From positions 382,678,549 to 382,742,548 of the forward strand of contig CM019064.1 of the NCBI GenBank assembly GCA_009667805.1: DNA of 64,000 bases, given 5' to 3'. The notes beneath the pieces were generated by a model. It had not been told where the DNA came from. It worked only from the letters and a program-made list of their open reading frames with translations, and searched no databases. The DNA is from Leptobrachium leishanense. Lineage: Eukaryota > Chordata > Amphibia > Anura > Megophryidae. Below, in pieces: positions 31,248 through 42,800 of this stretch. A program made the translations under genes and the position numbers. How positions within the stretch are numbered: position 1 is the first letter of the stretch; every line of letters starts with the position of its first letter.

Positions 31248-31639
31248 AACCCCTTCACTGCTGAGGCATTTCACCGCTGTGTGCAGAGCTCATTTTTAGC
31301 GCTTTTGCTCATCATGTTTAAACGCGATTTGAATAATACAATAAATAAATGGTTGTCATGCACACTAAAAGAGCAAGGGTGCACTATCTAAAAGAGGCTT
31401 CCCATAAAACCTCTGAAACATATACAAAATAATCAAAATAGAATGCACTCCAGTAGCAAAAAATACAATTTATTGGTATCAGATATAACAAAATAAAATA
31501 TGACATATAAATGTATAGCCAAATACTACAAAATCACAATGATAGAGTCAATGATCCAAACATAAGACCAATATGTAACAAGTATAGAGAAGTTACCAGG
31601 CACTTTAGAAAAAATAGCCAATAGAGAGCAGCGCTAGGG

Positions 31640-31675
31640 ATCCCAACGTTTCGACCTCAGTCTTTGTCAAGGGAT
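31640..31675 (-). ncRNA. Hammerhead-ribozyme-like motif (e), degenerate
   Basis: On the minus strand: stem I atccc/gggat, first core block ttgacaa (two changes), stem II gac/gtc around tgag, intact GAAAC, then gtt directly, without the two-base stem III loop of the other copies. Likely a decayed relative. Confidence 0.35.
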
Positions 31676-32433
31676 TTGAAGCCACATTTTATTATATGAC
31701 CCAGACATATTATATATCGTTCTTTCCGGCACACTCGGCAGATTCATAATATATAATTTTTATATGTATACGTCATGTCCTGCTTGTATAGTATAACAAA
31801 AAATACAATTAAATTTTAATTTTTAATCATCTACAGCGTGTAAAGTGTTTTTTTCCACATTCTATCACATGATCGTTTGCGGTTATATTTTCTATGGAGT
31901 GCGCTAGGTACAAAAATTAGAAATGGGGACTTGTTACATTTTTTGGGGGTAATTACGTGATTTTTAGCAAACGCACCCCATAGAAAAAAATCATTAGTGC
32001 AGCATTATTGTTAACATTATAATTGAAATGAACAATAATGCTGCATTAATAAAAACAACACGCAAAAAAATACATTTTTTTATTATTATTTATTTTTATT
32101 ATTTTGTTTAATCTTTTAACATGGTTATATTTGGTATCACTTGAAAGACCATACTCAGACCTTTCGAATGACACCCTCCATGGCCCCCTAGCTGCCACAG
32201 TTCTGGAGATATCAGGGTTCAAAGGAACCCCTATCTCCACCAGGGGATTTCCTTGGGAAATCCCTGGGCAACTAGGAGTTCCCCGGCTATCTGACGTCAT
32301 CACGCTATGCACGATGACGTCTGGCAGCGAGGGGGGACCTGGGGGTGGAGCTGCCATCCAAGATGGCAGCCCGCAGTGGAGTTGGGCCGCAATTTGGCGC
32401 CGCAAGGTGCTGAATAGCGACCTGGTATCTGAG

Positions 32434-32491
32434 GGGTTAAAGCCAAGCACCACTTAAAAGGGGAGACTCTCCCCTTTTAAGCGGTGCCCGG
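32434..32491. repeat. Hairpin within the TTAA element
   Basis: gccaagcaccacttaaaagg with ggaga pairs with tctccccttttaagcggtgc with ccggc: about 25 bp per arm, almost no loop, two mismatches. Confidence 0.85.
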
Positions 32492-32816
32492 CTTGTGGTG
32501 CTGCTCCTTCCCGATCGAGAGGGAGAGGGATCCGAACGGATTCCCCCCCTCCCTTTCAGGCGCTCTCCTGGCATTGCCGGGCAGGTCGCCTTGAAATGAC
32601 ATCATCGCACATGGTGCGATGACATCACTGACGTCGGGAGGCACTTAACTTCAGCGTCTGAGGACGCTGAAGTCAGAACACCGTGGGACCCCGGACAGAG
32701 AGGTGAGTATCTCTGCCGGGGCTCCCGCAAGCGGATGATGTTTGGGGAACGTCCTCCGCATATAGTGGGAGTCAATGAGGACGTTCCCCACAGGTCATCC
32801 GCAGTGAAGGGGTTAA

Positions 32817-32871
32817 CCCAGCAGACTACTGTGCCTGGAATAACACTCTGTTTCTTCCACCACATACATAT
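32817..32871 (+). repeat. Outer end of the large inverted repeat, right arm
   Basis: cccagcagactactgtgcctgg through ccaccacatacatatgg, inverse of 22800-22853. The arm homology stops here on both sides. Confidence 0.8.
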
Positions 32872-33747
32872 GGAATTTTCTTTGGCATAGAGGGCAGAGG
32901 GTGGCCTTCCCCTTTGCTCCCTTTTTTAAAGGGTTGATAGATTAGGGGTTTTGCTGACCATATTTAATAGTTACATATAATATAGCTTCCCCTCCTATGT
33001 TGGGAGGGGATATTTAAACCTTAAACCATTGCGTGGCCTCAGATATATCTGGGGTGGTTGTTTACCAAAGTTGGACAATTTCTCATAAAAGTATAAGGGC
33101 AAAAGCCTTTAAGTTGTATTAATGCTATAACTAGCATTTATTTAGCTCTAACACATTTCACAACAGATTGCAAATAATACAAAATTTGGATGTATCTCAG
33201 CGAAATTTAATTTACGATGGCAGATGTAAGACTTGTACTGGGTGACTTAATAATATATAAGAAAAAGGCACATCAAATTTGTCAATAGGTTCACTGATAA
33301 ATATCCTTAAATAACTTGCATAAACGGTAACACTTTTATTATTCTGATCAGGACTAACAAGTGATAATTCACGATGTGCCAAAACATACCAATTGATTTG
33401 TATCAAACAGAAGTGTCTGCTCTGTAAAATTGTTTTTAATAGTGACATTTCCCCATGTTACAGCAGTCACACAATAACAAGCAGGGGAGACATTTAGGCA
33501 ATATCTAATTTTACGGCAAAATATTACGTTTCTGAAATTATATCTGTGCTAAATTCTTCCTTTGCCCAGCGTATGTCATATCCAATTGCATCCTGCGTAG
33601 GAGTAGGATTACTTTCTTGCAATTAAATCATTTTCAAGTGCTGTGGAACATTTCCATTTAAATGAACCACATCAAGACAGCAACAAGGACAGCAGCAAGG
33701 CACCTGTACAATACAGAAACCCCCTGGACTCATTAGGAAGGGGCTGG
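32872..33747. other. AT-rich DNA with no recognised feature
   Basis: No coding or repeat signal that I can support. Confidence 0.5.
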
Positions 33748-33755
33748 GTTGTAAC

Positions 33756-35328
33756 TAGACATGTGCATTCGTTTTAGTACTAAAACGATTTAGTCCGAAT
33801 TTTGGGATAATTTAGTTTTAGTATGACTCAAGAGATACGAAACTGCTCAGTACAAAAAACGAAAGAAACTAAAATAAAATGCACTACATTTTAGCTTCAG
33901 TCCTTTTTGTGATATTACATTGATGAGTGAAGGAGACCAGTAATGAAGCGCAACATCGCAAAGCTACAGAAAAGGTTTGTTTGCGTAATCCTTCCAGACC
34001 CCTACCCGAAAATCTGACAGTTATAGAGCTTCAGAATACTCACTCACAGCACAGACAGCCAGCACAGGAGAGGAAACCTTTACTTAAACCTTGCATGTCT
34101 ATGAGGCAGACAAGATGATAAAAGCAGCTGGAGAAGGAAAAAATTCAAATAAATCACACTGAAAGCTAATGACAGAGGAGGGCTGGATAGTAAAAACCCC
34201 TTTATAACAAGCAGCGCTGGAGAAGAGAGGGACTTTATAAAATGTGTGTTATCTCCCCTCCCGCTATGCATAATAGGGGCTTCGGTCTGATACATTTTAT
34301 ATTATCCAGGAGCACTATCCCCCTTTCCTCAACTATAATACACGTTTTATATAAAGTCCCTCTCCTCTCCCAGTGCTGCTTGTTATAAAGTTTTTTTTTA
34401 CATCTGATACATTTAGTATCGAGCTCTCACAGTTACTCTGTCATTATGAGCCTTCAGTGTGATTTATTTGAATGGTTTCCCTAGATTTAAAGTGCTTTAT
34501 TTTATTATAAAAATAAATTTGCACCAGTCATCTCTACTCTGAGCTTTCAGACCGATTTACGTTAATATTTTCCCTCTCTCCTGCTTTTATATTCCTGTGT
34601 CTGCCCCACAGAGATACAAAGTTTAAGTAAAGGTTCCCTCTCCTGTGCTGGATAAGCATTGCATTCCGAAGTTCTGCACCCTCCACATGCCAATGCAGTA
34701 GGATGTTCTATACAGAGAGTGGCATTAATTATACATTGTTGTATACAATGTTGTATACATTATACAGAGAGGAGTATTAATTAATGCAGGAGGATGTTAT
34801 CTACATTATACAGACAGGGCTATTAATTAATGCAGGAGGATGTTCTATACATTATACAGAGATGAGCCTTTTTTTTTAGCCCTTTAAATCCAGTAGCTGT
34901 GAGTGCTGAGATCGGCTGCTTGTTATATTATCTCTCAGTAAAATGTATCAGGCTCAGCTGTTACAGTAACTGACTGTAACAGCGCTCAGAGTTTCAGTAA
35001 AACAAGGAAATAATATTGTTCTAACCTCATATATAAAAATGTTATTTACTAGTTTTACTGAAACTCTGAGCACTGTGATGAGCAGCAGTCAGTTACTGTA
35101 ACAGCTTTGCCTGGCACATTGTGCTGAGAGTGAGAGATACTGTACAAGCAGCGATCTCAGCCCTCTGAGGAGCCACTACAATAGTAATTGTATCCACTGG
35201 TTTTCGGATGAATGAAATTAGTTTTCATACTAAAGCACTGAAAACGAATTTCTTTAGCAACTAAATAAATTGCATTTTAGGACTAATCCATTAGTTCAAA
35301 ACGAAATTTTGTGCTGTGCACATGTCTA
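33756..35328. mobile_element. Non-autonomous hAT element, TIR tagacatgtgca, copy 2
   Basis: 1573 bp, flanked by the perfect 8-bp TSD gttgtaac (33748-33755, 35329-35336). It is the inverse-oriented relative of 17131-18201. It lacks the 130-bp nested MITE, but has about 710 bp (33960-34668) that the other copy lacks. That extra stretch is itself a large foldback: ggagaggaaacctttactta at ~34069 is inverted at ~34626, and the aagagagggactttataaa arms are inverted too. Confidence 0.92.
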
Positions 35329-35336
35329 GTTGTAAC

Positions 35337-37129
35337 GTGGCCTGATTGATTGGGATTGGTAGTAGGGATATGTTTGGAAATAATGAAGGGGTCATATAAG
35401 AGAGTGAGGGGAGTAGTCTTACCGCTTTTGATTTTTCCAGCATTGCTGAGGTATCAAAAATTTCTCGCCCTCCCGCCTGTTTTGTTGGTTTGCGGGACCT
35501 CAAGTCACAGCGGCGGAATAAACCCTGACCACTGTAGCAAAACTTTAAAGGTAAGTCGCCCTATGGTGGGCTCTGGGGAGACACACCGGGTGGCTGGCTG
35601 ATGGCGCGCAGGTAGCGAGCTCATGGGTGAAGCAAATGAGAAACTGTCACCCGTACGACGGTGTGGGTGGGAAGATGTTAAGAAATGGAATGCACTGTTT
35701 AATTATTTTCATGTTTTTTAAATAAAGCTGTGGCTTATGCCCTTCCAAAACAAGAATTGGTGTTGTGTTTTATTAATGTGGGCATGGGTAGTTATACAGA
35801 TCACAGATGTCATGGCAAAGGAACTGTCTGTTTTTTTCTGCACATACCATACATTTTCTGTACTAGTACAGTTAATTTAGACATATTGCACTGTTCATCT
35901 AACACCCACTTCTTTAATATCTCGCCATCCCATTTCCAATCTCACTGTTTTTTTCCTGAACTGTGCATCCTTTCTTTTTTTATTTGCCTTTTTTATCTCT
36001 TTGTTTTCCTCTTTCTTCCTTTTTTGCACTCGTTTTACTTTCTCCCTCCCCACTCTCCAGCAGCTACGTTCCCCTGGCCAGACTCAGCTCTGACAGCTTT
36101 AAGCTGCTCTGTGCACTGAGCGTCTGGCTGTGTTAATATGATTTATATGGACAGTATAATACTAGGCACATTGCAGTCTGTCACTGCAGTCTCTCTGATT
36201 AAAATTCTGCTCCCTCCCCGACTGCAGCAAGCCACAAATGGAATATTCTACATAATTTTGGAACATGCTTCTTTTTATCACCCTTTCTTTCCCCCTGCAT
36301 CAGGTGACCCCGAGACTCGCAGCTCGTTACTCCCTTGGTGTTTCTTAGCTTTTTACGGGGTTACATTAAACATGCCCCCAGACCGGTTTATTGTCCGCCT
36401 CTTAGAAATTGTGATGCAGAAGGGAATTTACACTAGACCGCTTTGCTGAAACCACACAGAAAAGCCAGACTGAAAGAAAATCTGGCGTTAGACATAACGT
36501 GTGATAGAATACTAAGAGTGACCAGGCGCGTCAGCATAGTAACATAGTAACCCTTTGCTTTCAAAGATCTAATATGCAGTTGAACGTTTAGTGGATAAAT
36601 ACCGCGGTGCCGTATGTTATCTGGCATGAATTGCATTTTGTATGTTGTCTGGGATAAATTGCATTTTCTCCCTGGAAACGTATAGCACAATTTTTTGGCC
36701 AGCCCTGGTTAAGCGATAGGTAGCATAATGAATAATAGGTTTGTACTTATTCTGACAAACCCAAGGATGCAGAGGCTTTTTATTCCTTGGAGCGGTTTGG
36801 TTTTGGGTGCTGGGGGGGGGGGTTTGGCCCAGTAAAGGGCGCAGAAGGTAGCCGGGTCTGTGGAGCTGTTTTCGGATACCATAGCCCTCTCACCCGGCTA
36901 AGTAGAAACGGATGCTTTATTTTAAAAAGATTTTTATTCCAAAAGACTATTGGGGAATCGGGAGCTGGTGGATCTTATAAATTGGTTTTTCAATATACAT
37001 CTATTCACTGTCCGTCCGCCCCCCCCCCCGCCAACTAAACTAAAGATAACTGAGAAGAAGTGTCCAAGTGCCTGAGTGAGTCATTTCTGGGAATCTCCCA
37101 GTCTGGGTTTCCCTGCCCCTTCTTCAGTG
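35337..37129. other. Unassigned DNA, several T-rich stretches
   Basis: Contains ttaaataaagctgtggctta (35718-35737), which could be the end of an old retroelement or transcript, but no boundaries. Open frames at 35730-36119 and 36138-36449 are low-complexity or show no domain. No host exon recognised. Confidence 0.4.
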
Positions 37130-38256
37130 AGTGTGGCATGGGCACTTCCCATCAACCAAAAGAAAACAAAGGTCATGGTTTTCCAAAGGAAGAACGCAAA
37201 AAACCAAGAGTTCCTCTTTCACACTTAATGACTGCACTCTTGAGGAAGCCAACAGCTACACATACCTCGGCCTAGAAACAAACCGATTGGGAAATTTCAA
37301 ACCAGCCATAGAGGCCCTAAGAGACAAGGCGTGTAGAACCTTCTATGCCATCAGGAGAAACCTCTACAAACTAAAACCGCCTGTAAGAGTCTGGCTTAAA
37401 ATCTTTGATAGCGTCATCGCTCCAATCCTCCTTTATGGCAGTGAAGTTTGGGGCCCCATTACCTACCCTGACCAACCCAAATGGGACACCAGCCCAACAG
37501 AAATATTCCATCTGGAATTCTGCAAGCACCTCCTCCAAGTCCATCGGAGCACCTCTAACAATGCTTGCCGGGCCGAGCTGGGCAGACTCTCCTTACTTCT
37601 TGCAGTACAGAAGAGGGCGCTATCATACTGGGACCACCTTCAACATCAGCAGCCTCAACTCATACCACCATAAAGCCCTACTGGCCAACAAGGACCACCC
37701 CAAACCATGTGGGCTGCAACAACTCATATCCACCCTGATCATCCAAAGCCCCCATGAATGCAACCTGACAAAATATCAAATAAAGGCCCTAATTAACGAT
37801 TCCAGGGAAAACTATATCAGAGAATGGAGACATGATATAGCAAACTCTCAGAAACTCATCGTTTACCAATCCCTACAGAGGGAATACAAACTGGCCCCAT
37901 ACCTGGAGCTACTACAAGACCCCAAGGACAGACAGATCCTGAGCCGGTACAGACTGAGCGCCCACAGCCTGGAAATCGAATCAGGGCGGCATAGACAGAT
38001 CTACAAGCCCAGGGAGAATAGACTGTGCCAGCATTGTGACCAGGGGGCCCTGGAAGATGAGGTCCACTTCCTCCTACAGTGCCCCAAGTACTCAGTACTG
38101 AGGGAAACTCACTTCCAGAGACTCTCCGCTCTCATCCCGGACTTCACCTCTATAGAAGAGACGAGGAAACTCCACATCATACTGGGAGAAGAGGAGCCGG
38201 CGGTGAAAATATCTGCCCAATACGTCACAGAATGTCACAGACTGAGAGGAACATGA
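37130..38256 (+). pseudogene. C-terminal part of a LINE reverse transcriptase polyprotein, frameshifted
   Basis: Non-LTR retrotransposon remnant. In order: LPINQKKTKVMVFQ (~37145, region after the RT active site), SYTYLGLE (~37250), LKIFDSVIAPILLYGSEVWG (~37400), then LLANKDHPKPCG (~37680) and a C-terminal Cys/His motif CQHC...EDEVHFLLQC (~38030). This order is that of the thumb and C-terminal regions of CR1/L2/I/Jockey-type LINEs. It does not look like L1, and I cannot fix the clade. The frame changes near 37205-37225 and again near 37640-37665 by single-base indels. The RT core and endonuclease are missing (5' truncation). The stop is TGA 38254-38256. Confidence 0.85.
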
Positions 38257-38455
38257 GAGATCCCAGACTTATAAATCCCCAACACGGACTCGCCCCCATC
38301 CGACCTCACATTATCCCTTACCCCTGATAATGTCCATGGACTTGCCCATTCCCCCCCCATATATGTCCCACTACCCCCCCTCCACCCCATATGCTTTGGC
38401 AATGCTAAAATGTATTTGGTCCTGCCAATAAAGCTTATTTTGATTTGATTTGAGT
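38257..38455 (+). mobile_element. 3' UTR and tail of the LINE fragment
   Basis: Runs to the end words ccaataaagcttattttgat then ttgatttgag. A short (TTTGA)n-like tail is used by several non-L1 LINE clades in place of poly(A). AATAAA sits at 38427-38432. Confidence 0.75.
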
Positions 38456-38788
38456 GGCTTGTGTGTTTTGATGCATCACAGGGGGATTGTCCCTAAGAGT
38501 TGTTAAAAGTGTCTGCCCAAGTTTGAATAAATCAGTCTTTGGTTTTCTACTCCCGAAATCGGTTCTGTCTCGTTATTGGGGGAATTCTATAAAGCAATTT
38601 GGATGTGCATAACATAGGAAGCACCTCTTGGCAGAGATACCCAGTCGGGGTATCAAGGAGTCCGTCACACTTTTGCTTGGACATACTAGTCTTAATGGTA
38701 TTAGAGGAGAAATATAGAAACTGCGGAAACTGATTTTTAGCGAAACACATTTTGGTCTGTTATTTTAATATAACAACAAAACACTAAG
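38456..38788. other. Unassigned DNA, LTR-like words
   Basis: tttgaataaatcagtctttg then ttctgtctcgttattggggg (38523-38584) resembles the polyadenylation region and end of a vertebrate LTR, but no TG...CA pair or TSD could be set. Confidence 0.25.
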
Positions 38789-38912
38789 AGGTGCCATGAA
38801 AGGGGCAAGTGAGCTTACGTTGCAATGGCCAGTGAAACAAACTAAAACCTCATAGTGTTTTGTTGTACATGGAATACATAGAAATGAGCGCAGATGACAT
38901 TTTTTTCTCTTG
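38789..38912 (+). repeat. Direct repeat, left copy
   Basis: agaggtgcc through gatgacatttttttctctt recurs at 39213-39337 with few changes, 424 bp apart. Shared words include gagcttacgttgcaatgg and cctcatagtgttttgttgta. Origin unknown. Confidence 0.85.
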
Positions 38913-39212
38913 TTATGTTTTATACATTAACTGGGCTGTTACTCCTGGCTGTTGCAGCCGCTCCAGTGAGTATGGGCGCGACGCCATTTTTTCTGTATGT
39001 ATGTATATTATGCTTGTAACACCAGTTCGTCGTTTTGCTGCTGTTCCTCTTTCCATGTTTTTGTTTTTAACCCCAAATGGGAAGTGTTTGGTGCGTGTAT
39101 AAATAAAACCCACCATCTCTCTGCCTCTCCTTAGCTGAAACGCAGCAGGAGGGGCTTGGAGCTGCTCAGTAGAGCAGCTTTTTGGTTACATTGGTTAGGT
39201 ACTCACTCTATA
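38913..39212. other. Spacer between the direct repeats
   Basis: No feature recognised apart from an aataaaaccc string at 39103. Confidence 0.4.
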
Positions 39213-39337
39213 AAGAGGTGCCTTGAAGGGGCGAGTGAGCTTACGTTGCAATGGCAATTGAAACAAACTAAAACCTCATAGTGTTTTGTTGTACATGGAA
39301 TACATAGAAACGAGCGCAGATGACATTTTTTTCTCTT
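39213..39337 (+). repeat. Direct repeat, right copy
   Basis: Second copy of 38789-38912. The difference cgagtgagc against caagtgagc is a CpG change. Confidence 0.85.
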
Positions 39338-39654
39338 ATCTGATATTTATACCTGATTATTCTAGCATATTTGTACTATATACAGTATATTTTCATTTTG
39401 CATCATTTGCCATTGCACCTTTATGTTTTCTTTATTACAGCGAAGCAACATCACTTAAGCACCGTTCAAAGAATTACAGTGTATAACGCTACACAGTTCC
39501 TTTTGCCTATATATAGTATAACATTGGGACGGTAGGTACATCCTTATATCCCACCACAAACCATTATTGCGCCATGGGAGACTCCCTCCACTACATTATT
39601 TAACCGCTAGTGAGGTGGAGGAGGTAATGTTTAGATACCCCGATGTGGCCCGAG
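39338..39654. other. Unassigned DNA
   Basis: No feature recognised. Confidence 0.4.
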
Positions 39655-39815
39655 CCCGAACGCCGCCGCCGCCGCACATTGCCGGCGGCCGCGTGCATCC
39701 TGTTAGAACGGCCCGCTGACCGGAAGTGGAGCCGCTCGGCTTCACTTCCTGTCAGCGGCGTTGAAGAAGGAAGCACGCGGCCGCCTGCAATGTGCGGCGG
39801 CAGCGGCAGCGGCAG
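39655..39815. repeat. CpG-rich inverted repeat next to the minisatellite
   Basis: ccgccgccgccgcacattgc and ggcggccgcgtgcatcctg (39661-39702) pair with the inverse at 39766-39806 (gcacgcggccgcctgcaatg, tgcggcggcagcggcag). The inner arms cggcccgctgaccggaag and cttcacttcctgtcagcggc pair too. The block has dozens of CpGs in an otherwise CpG-poor region, so it may be an unmethylated or recently inserted GC-rich element, or an old promoter. It ends in gcagaggtgagctgggg, which resembles a splice donor. Confidence 0.75.
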
Positions 39816-39835
39816 CAGCCACAGAAGAAGCAGAG

Positions 39836-42800
39836 GTGAGCTGGGGACAATATCCATGACACTGGGGGGACAAAATCCATGATAGGGGGGGCAATATCCA
39901 TGAGACCTGGGGGGCAATATCCATGAGACCTGGGGGCACAATCAATGAGACCTGGGGGCACTTTCCATGAGACCTGGGGGGCAATTTCCATGAGACCTGG
40001 GGGCAATATGCATGAGACCTGGGAGGCAATTTCCATGAGACCTGGGGGGCAATATCCATGAGACCTGGGGGGCAATATGCATGAGACCTGGGGGCAATTT
40101 CCATGAGGCCTGGGGGGCAATTTCCATGAGACCTGGGGGCAATATGCATGAGACCTGGGGGCAATTTCCAGGAGACCTGGGGGCAATTTCCATGACACCT
40201 GTGGGCAATATGCATGAGACCTGGGGGCAATTTCCATGAGACCTGGGGGGTAATATCCATGAGACCTGGGGGCAATATGCATGAGACCTGGGGGGCAATT
40301 TCCATGAGACCTGGGGGGCAATATCCATGAGACCTGGGGGGCAATATGCATGAGACCTGGGGGGCAATTTCCATGAGACTGGGGCAATATGCATGAGACC
40401 TGGGGGGCAATTTCCATGAGACCTGGGGCAATTTCCATGAGACCTGGGGGCAATATCCATGAGACCTGGGGGGCAATATCCATGAGACCTGGGGCAATAT
40501 GCATGAGACCTGGGGCAATTTCAATGAGACCTGGGGGCACAATCAATGAGACCTGGGGGCAATTTCCATGACACCTGGGGGCAATATGCATGAGACCTGA
40601 GGGGCAATTTCCATGAGACCTGGGGGCAATATCCATGAGACCTGGGGGGCAATATCCATGAGACCTGGGGCAATATGCATGAGACCTGGGGGGCAATATC
40701 CATGAGACCTGGGGGCACAATCAATGAGACCTGGGGGCAATTTCCATGAGACCTGGGGGGTAATATCCATGAGACCTGGGGGCAATATGCATGAGACCTG
40801 GGGGGCAATTTCCATGAGACCTGGGGGCAATTTCCATGAGACCTGGGGGCAATATCCATGAGACCTGGGGGCAATATCCATGAGACCTGGGGCAATTTCC
40901 ATGAGACCTGGGGGAACAATCAATGAGACCTGGGGGCAATTTCCATGACACCTGGGAGCAATATGCATGAGACCTGGGGGGCAATATCCATGAGACCTGG
41001 GGCAATATGCATGAGACCTGGGGGGCAATATCCATGAGACCTGGGGGCACAATCAATGAGACCTGGGGGCACAATCAATGAAACCTGGGGGCAATTTCCA
41101 TGAGACCTGGGGGCAATTTCCATGAGACCTGGGGGGCAATATCCATGAGACCTGGGGGCAATATGCATGAGACCTGGGGGCAATTTCCATGAGACCTGGG
41201 GGCAATTTCCATGAGACCTGGGGGCACAATCAATGAGACCTGGGGGCAATTTCCATGACACCTGGGGGCAATATGCATGAGATCTGGGGGGCAATTTCCA
41301 TGACACCTGGGGGAAATATGCATGAGACCTGGGGGGCAATTTCCATGAGACCTGGGGGCAATTTCCATGAGACCTGGGGGCAATATCCATGAGACCTGGG
41401 GGGCAATATCCATGAGACCTGGGGCAATATGCATGAGTCCTGGGGGGGGCAATAGCCATGAGACCTGGGGGCAATAGCCATGAGACCTGGGGGCAATTTC
41501 CATGAGACCTGGGGGCAATATCCATGAGACCAGGGGGCAATAGCCACGAGACCTGGGGGCAATAGCCATGAGACCTGGGGGGCAATTTCCATGAGACCCG
41601 GGGGCAATATCCAGGAGACCTGGGGCAATTTCCATGAGACCTGGGGGCACAATCAATGAGACCTGGGGCAATTTCCATGACACCTGGGAGCAATATGCAT
41701 GAGACCTGGGGGGCAATATCCATGAGACCTGGGGGCACAATCAATGAGACCTGGGGGCACAATCAATGAAACCTGGGGGCAATTTCCATGAGACCTGGGG
41801 CAATTTCCATGAGACCTGGGGGCAATATCCATGAGACCTGGGGGCAATATGTATGAGACCTGGGGGGCAATTTCCATGAGACCTGGGGGCAATTTCCATG
41901 AGACCTGGGGGGCAATATCAATGAGACCTGGGGGCAATATGCATGAGACCTGGGGCAATTTCCATGAGACCTGGGGGCAATTTCCATGAGACCTGGGGCA
42001 CAATCAATGAGACCTGGGGGCAATTTCCATGACACCTGGGGGCAATATGCATGAGATCTGGGGGGCAATTTCCATGACACCTGGGGGAAATATGCATGAG
42101 ACCTGGGGGGCAATTTCCATGAGACCTGGGGGCAATTTCCATGAGACCTGGGGCAATATCCATGAGACCTGGGGGCAATATCCATGAGACCTGGGGCAAT
42201 ATGCATGAGTCCTGGGGGGCAATAGCCATGAGACCTGGGGGCAATAGCCATGAGACCTGGGGGGCAATTTCCATGAGACCTGGGGGCAATTTCCATGAGA
42301 CCTGGGGGGCAATATCCATGAGACCTGGGGGCAATAGCCATGAGACCTGGGGGCAATAGCCATGAGACCTGGGGGCAATTTCCATGAGACCTGGGGGCAA
42401 TTTCCATGAGACCTGGGGGCAATATCCATGAGACCTGGGGGGCAATATCCATGAGACCTGGGGCAATATGCATGAGACCTGGGGCAATTTCCATGAGACC
42501 TGGGGGCACAATCAATGAGACCTGGGGGCAATTTCCATGACACCTGGGGGCAATTTCCATGACACCTGGGGGCAATATGCATGAGACCTGGGGGGCAATT
42601 TCCATGAGACCTGGGGGCAATATCCATGAGACCTGGGGGCAATATCCATGAGACCTGGGGGGCAATATGCATGAGACCTGGGGGGCAATAGCCATGAGAC
42701 CTGGGGGCAATAGCCATGAGACCTGGGGGGCAATTTCCATGAGACCTGGGGGCAATTTCCATGAGACCTTGGGGGCAATATCCATGAGACCTGGGGGCAA

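Larger units (their letters stand above)
31250..32812. mobile_element. TTAA-flanked piggyBac-like non-autonomous element
   Basis: 1563 bp from ccccttcactgctgagg to its inverse ccgcagtgaagggg, bounded by TTAA on both sides (31246-31249, 32813-32816). The empty site is readable in the left arm of the inverted repeat (22853-22870 region), which runs straight through ttttaacccagcag. A TTAA target and a CCC start fit piggyBac. Kolobok also targets TTAA, so the superfamily is not certain. No transposase. It contains a further fragment (about 31325-31690) with a hammerhead-like motif. Confidence 0.85.

Noticed and set aside
35730..36449. Two plus-strand open frames as exons
   Set aside because: Low-complexity, Phe/Leu-rich or domain-free translations without supporting splice or promoter signals.
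37131..38256. Host gene at the LINE fragment
   Set aside because: Motif order, frameshifts and the TTTGA tail identify it as a 5'-truncated LINE.
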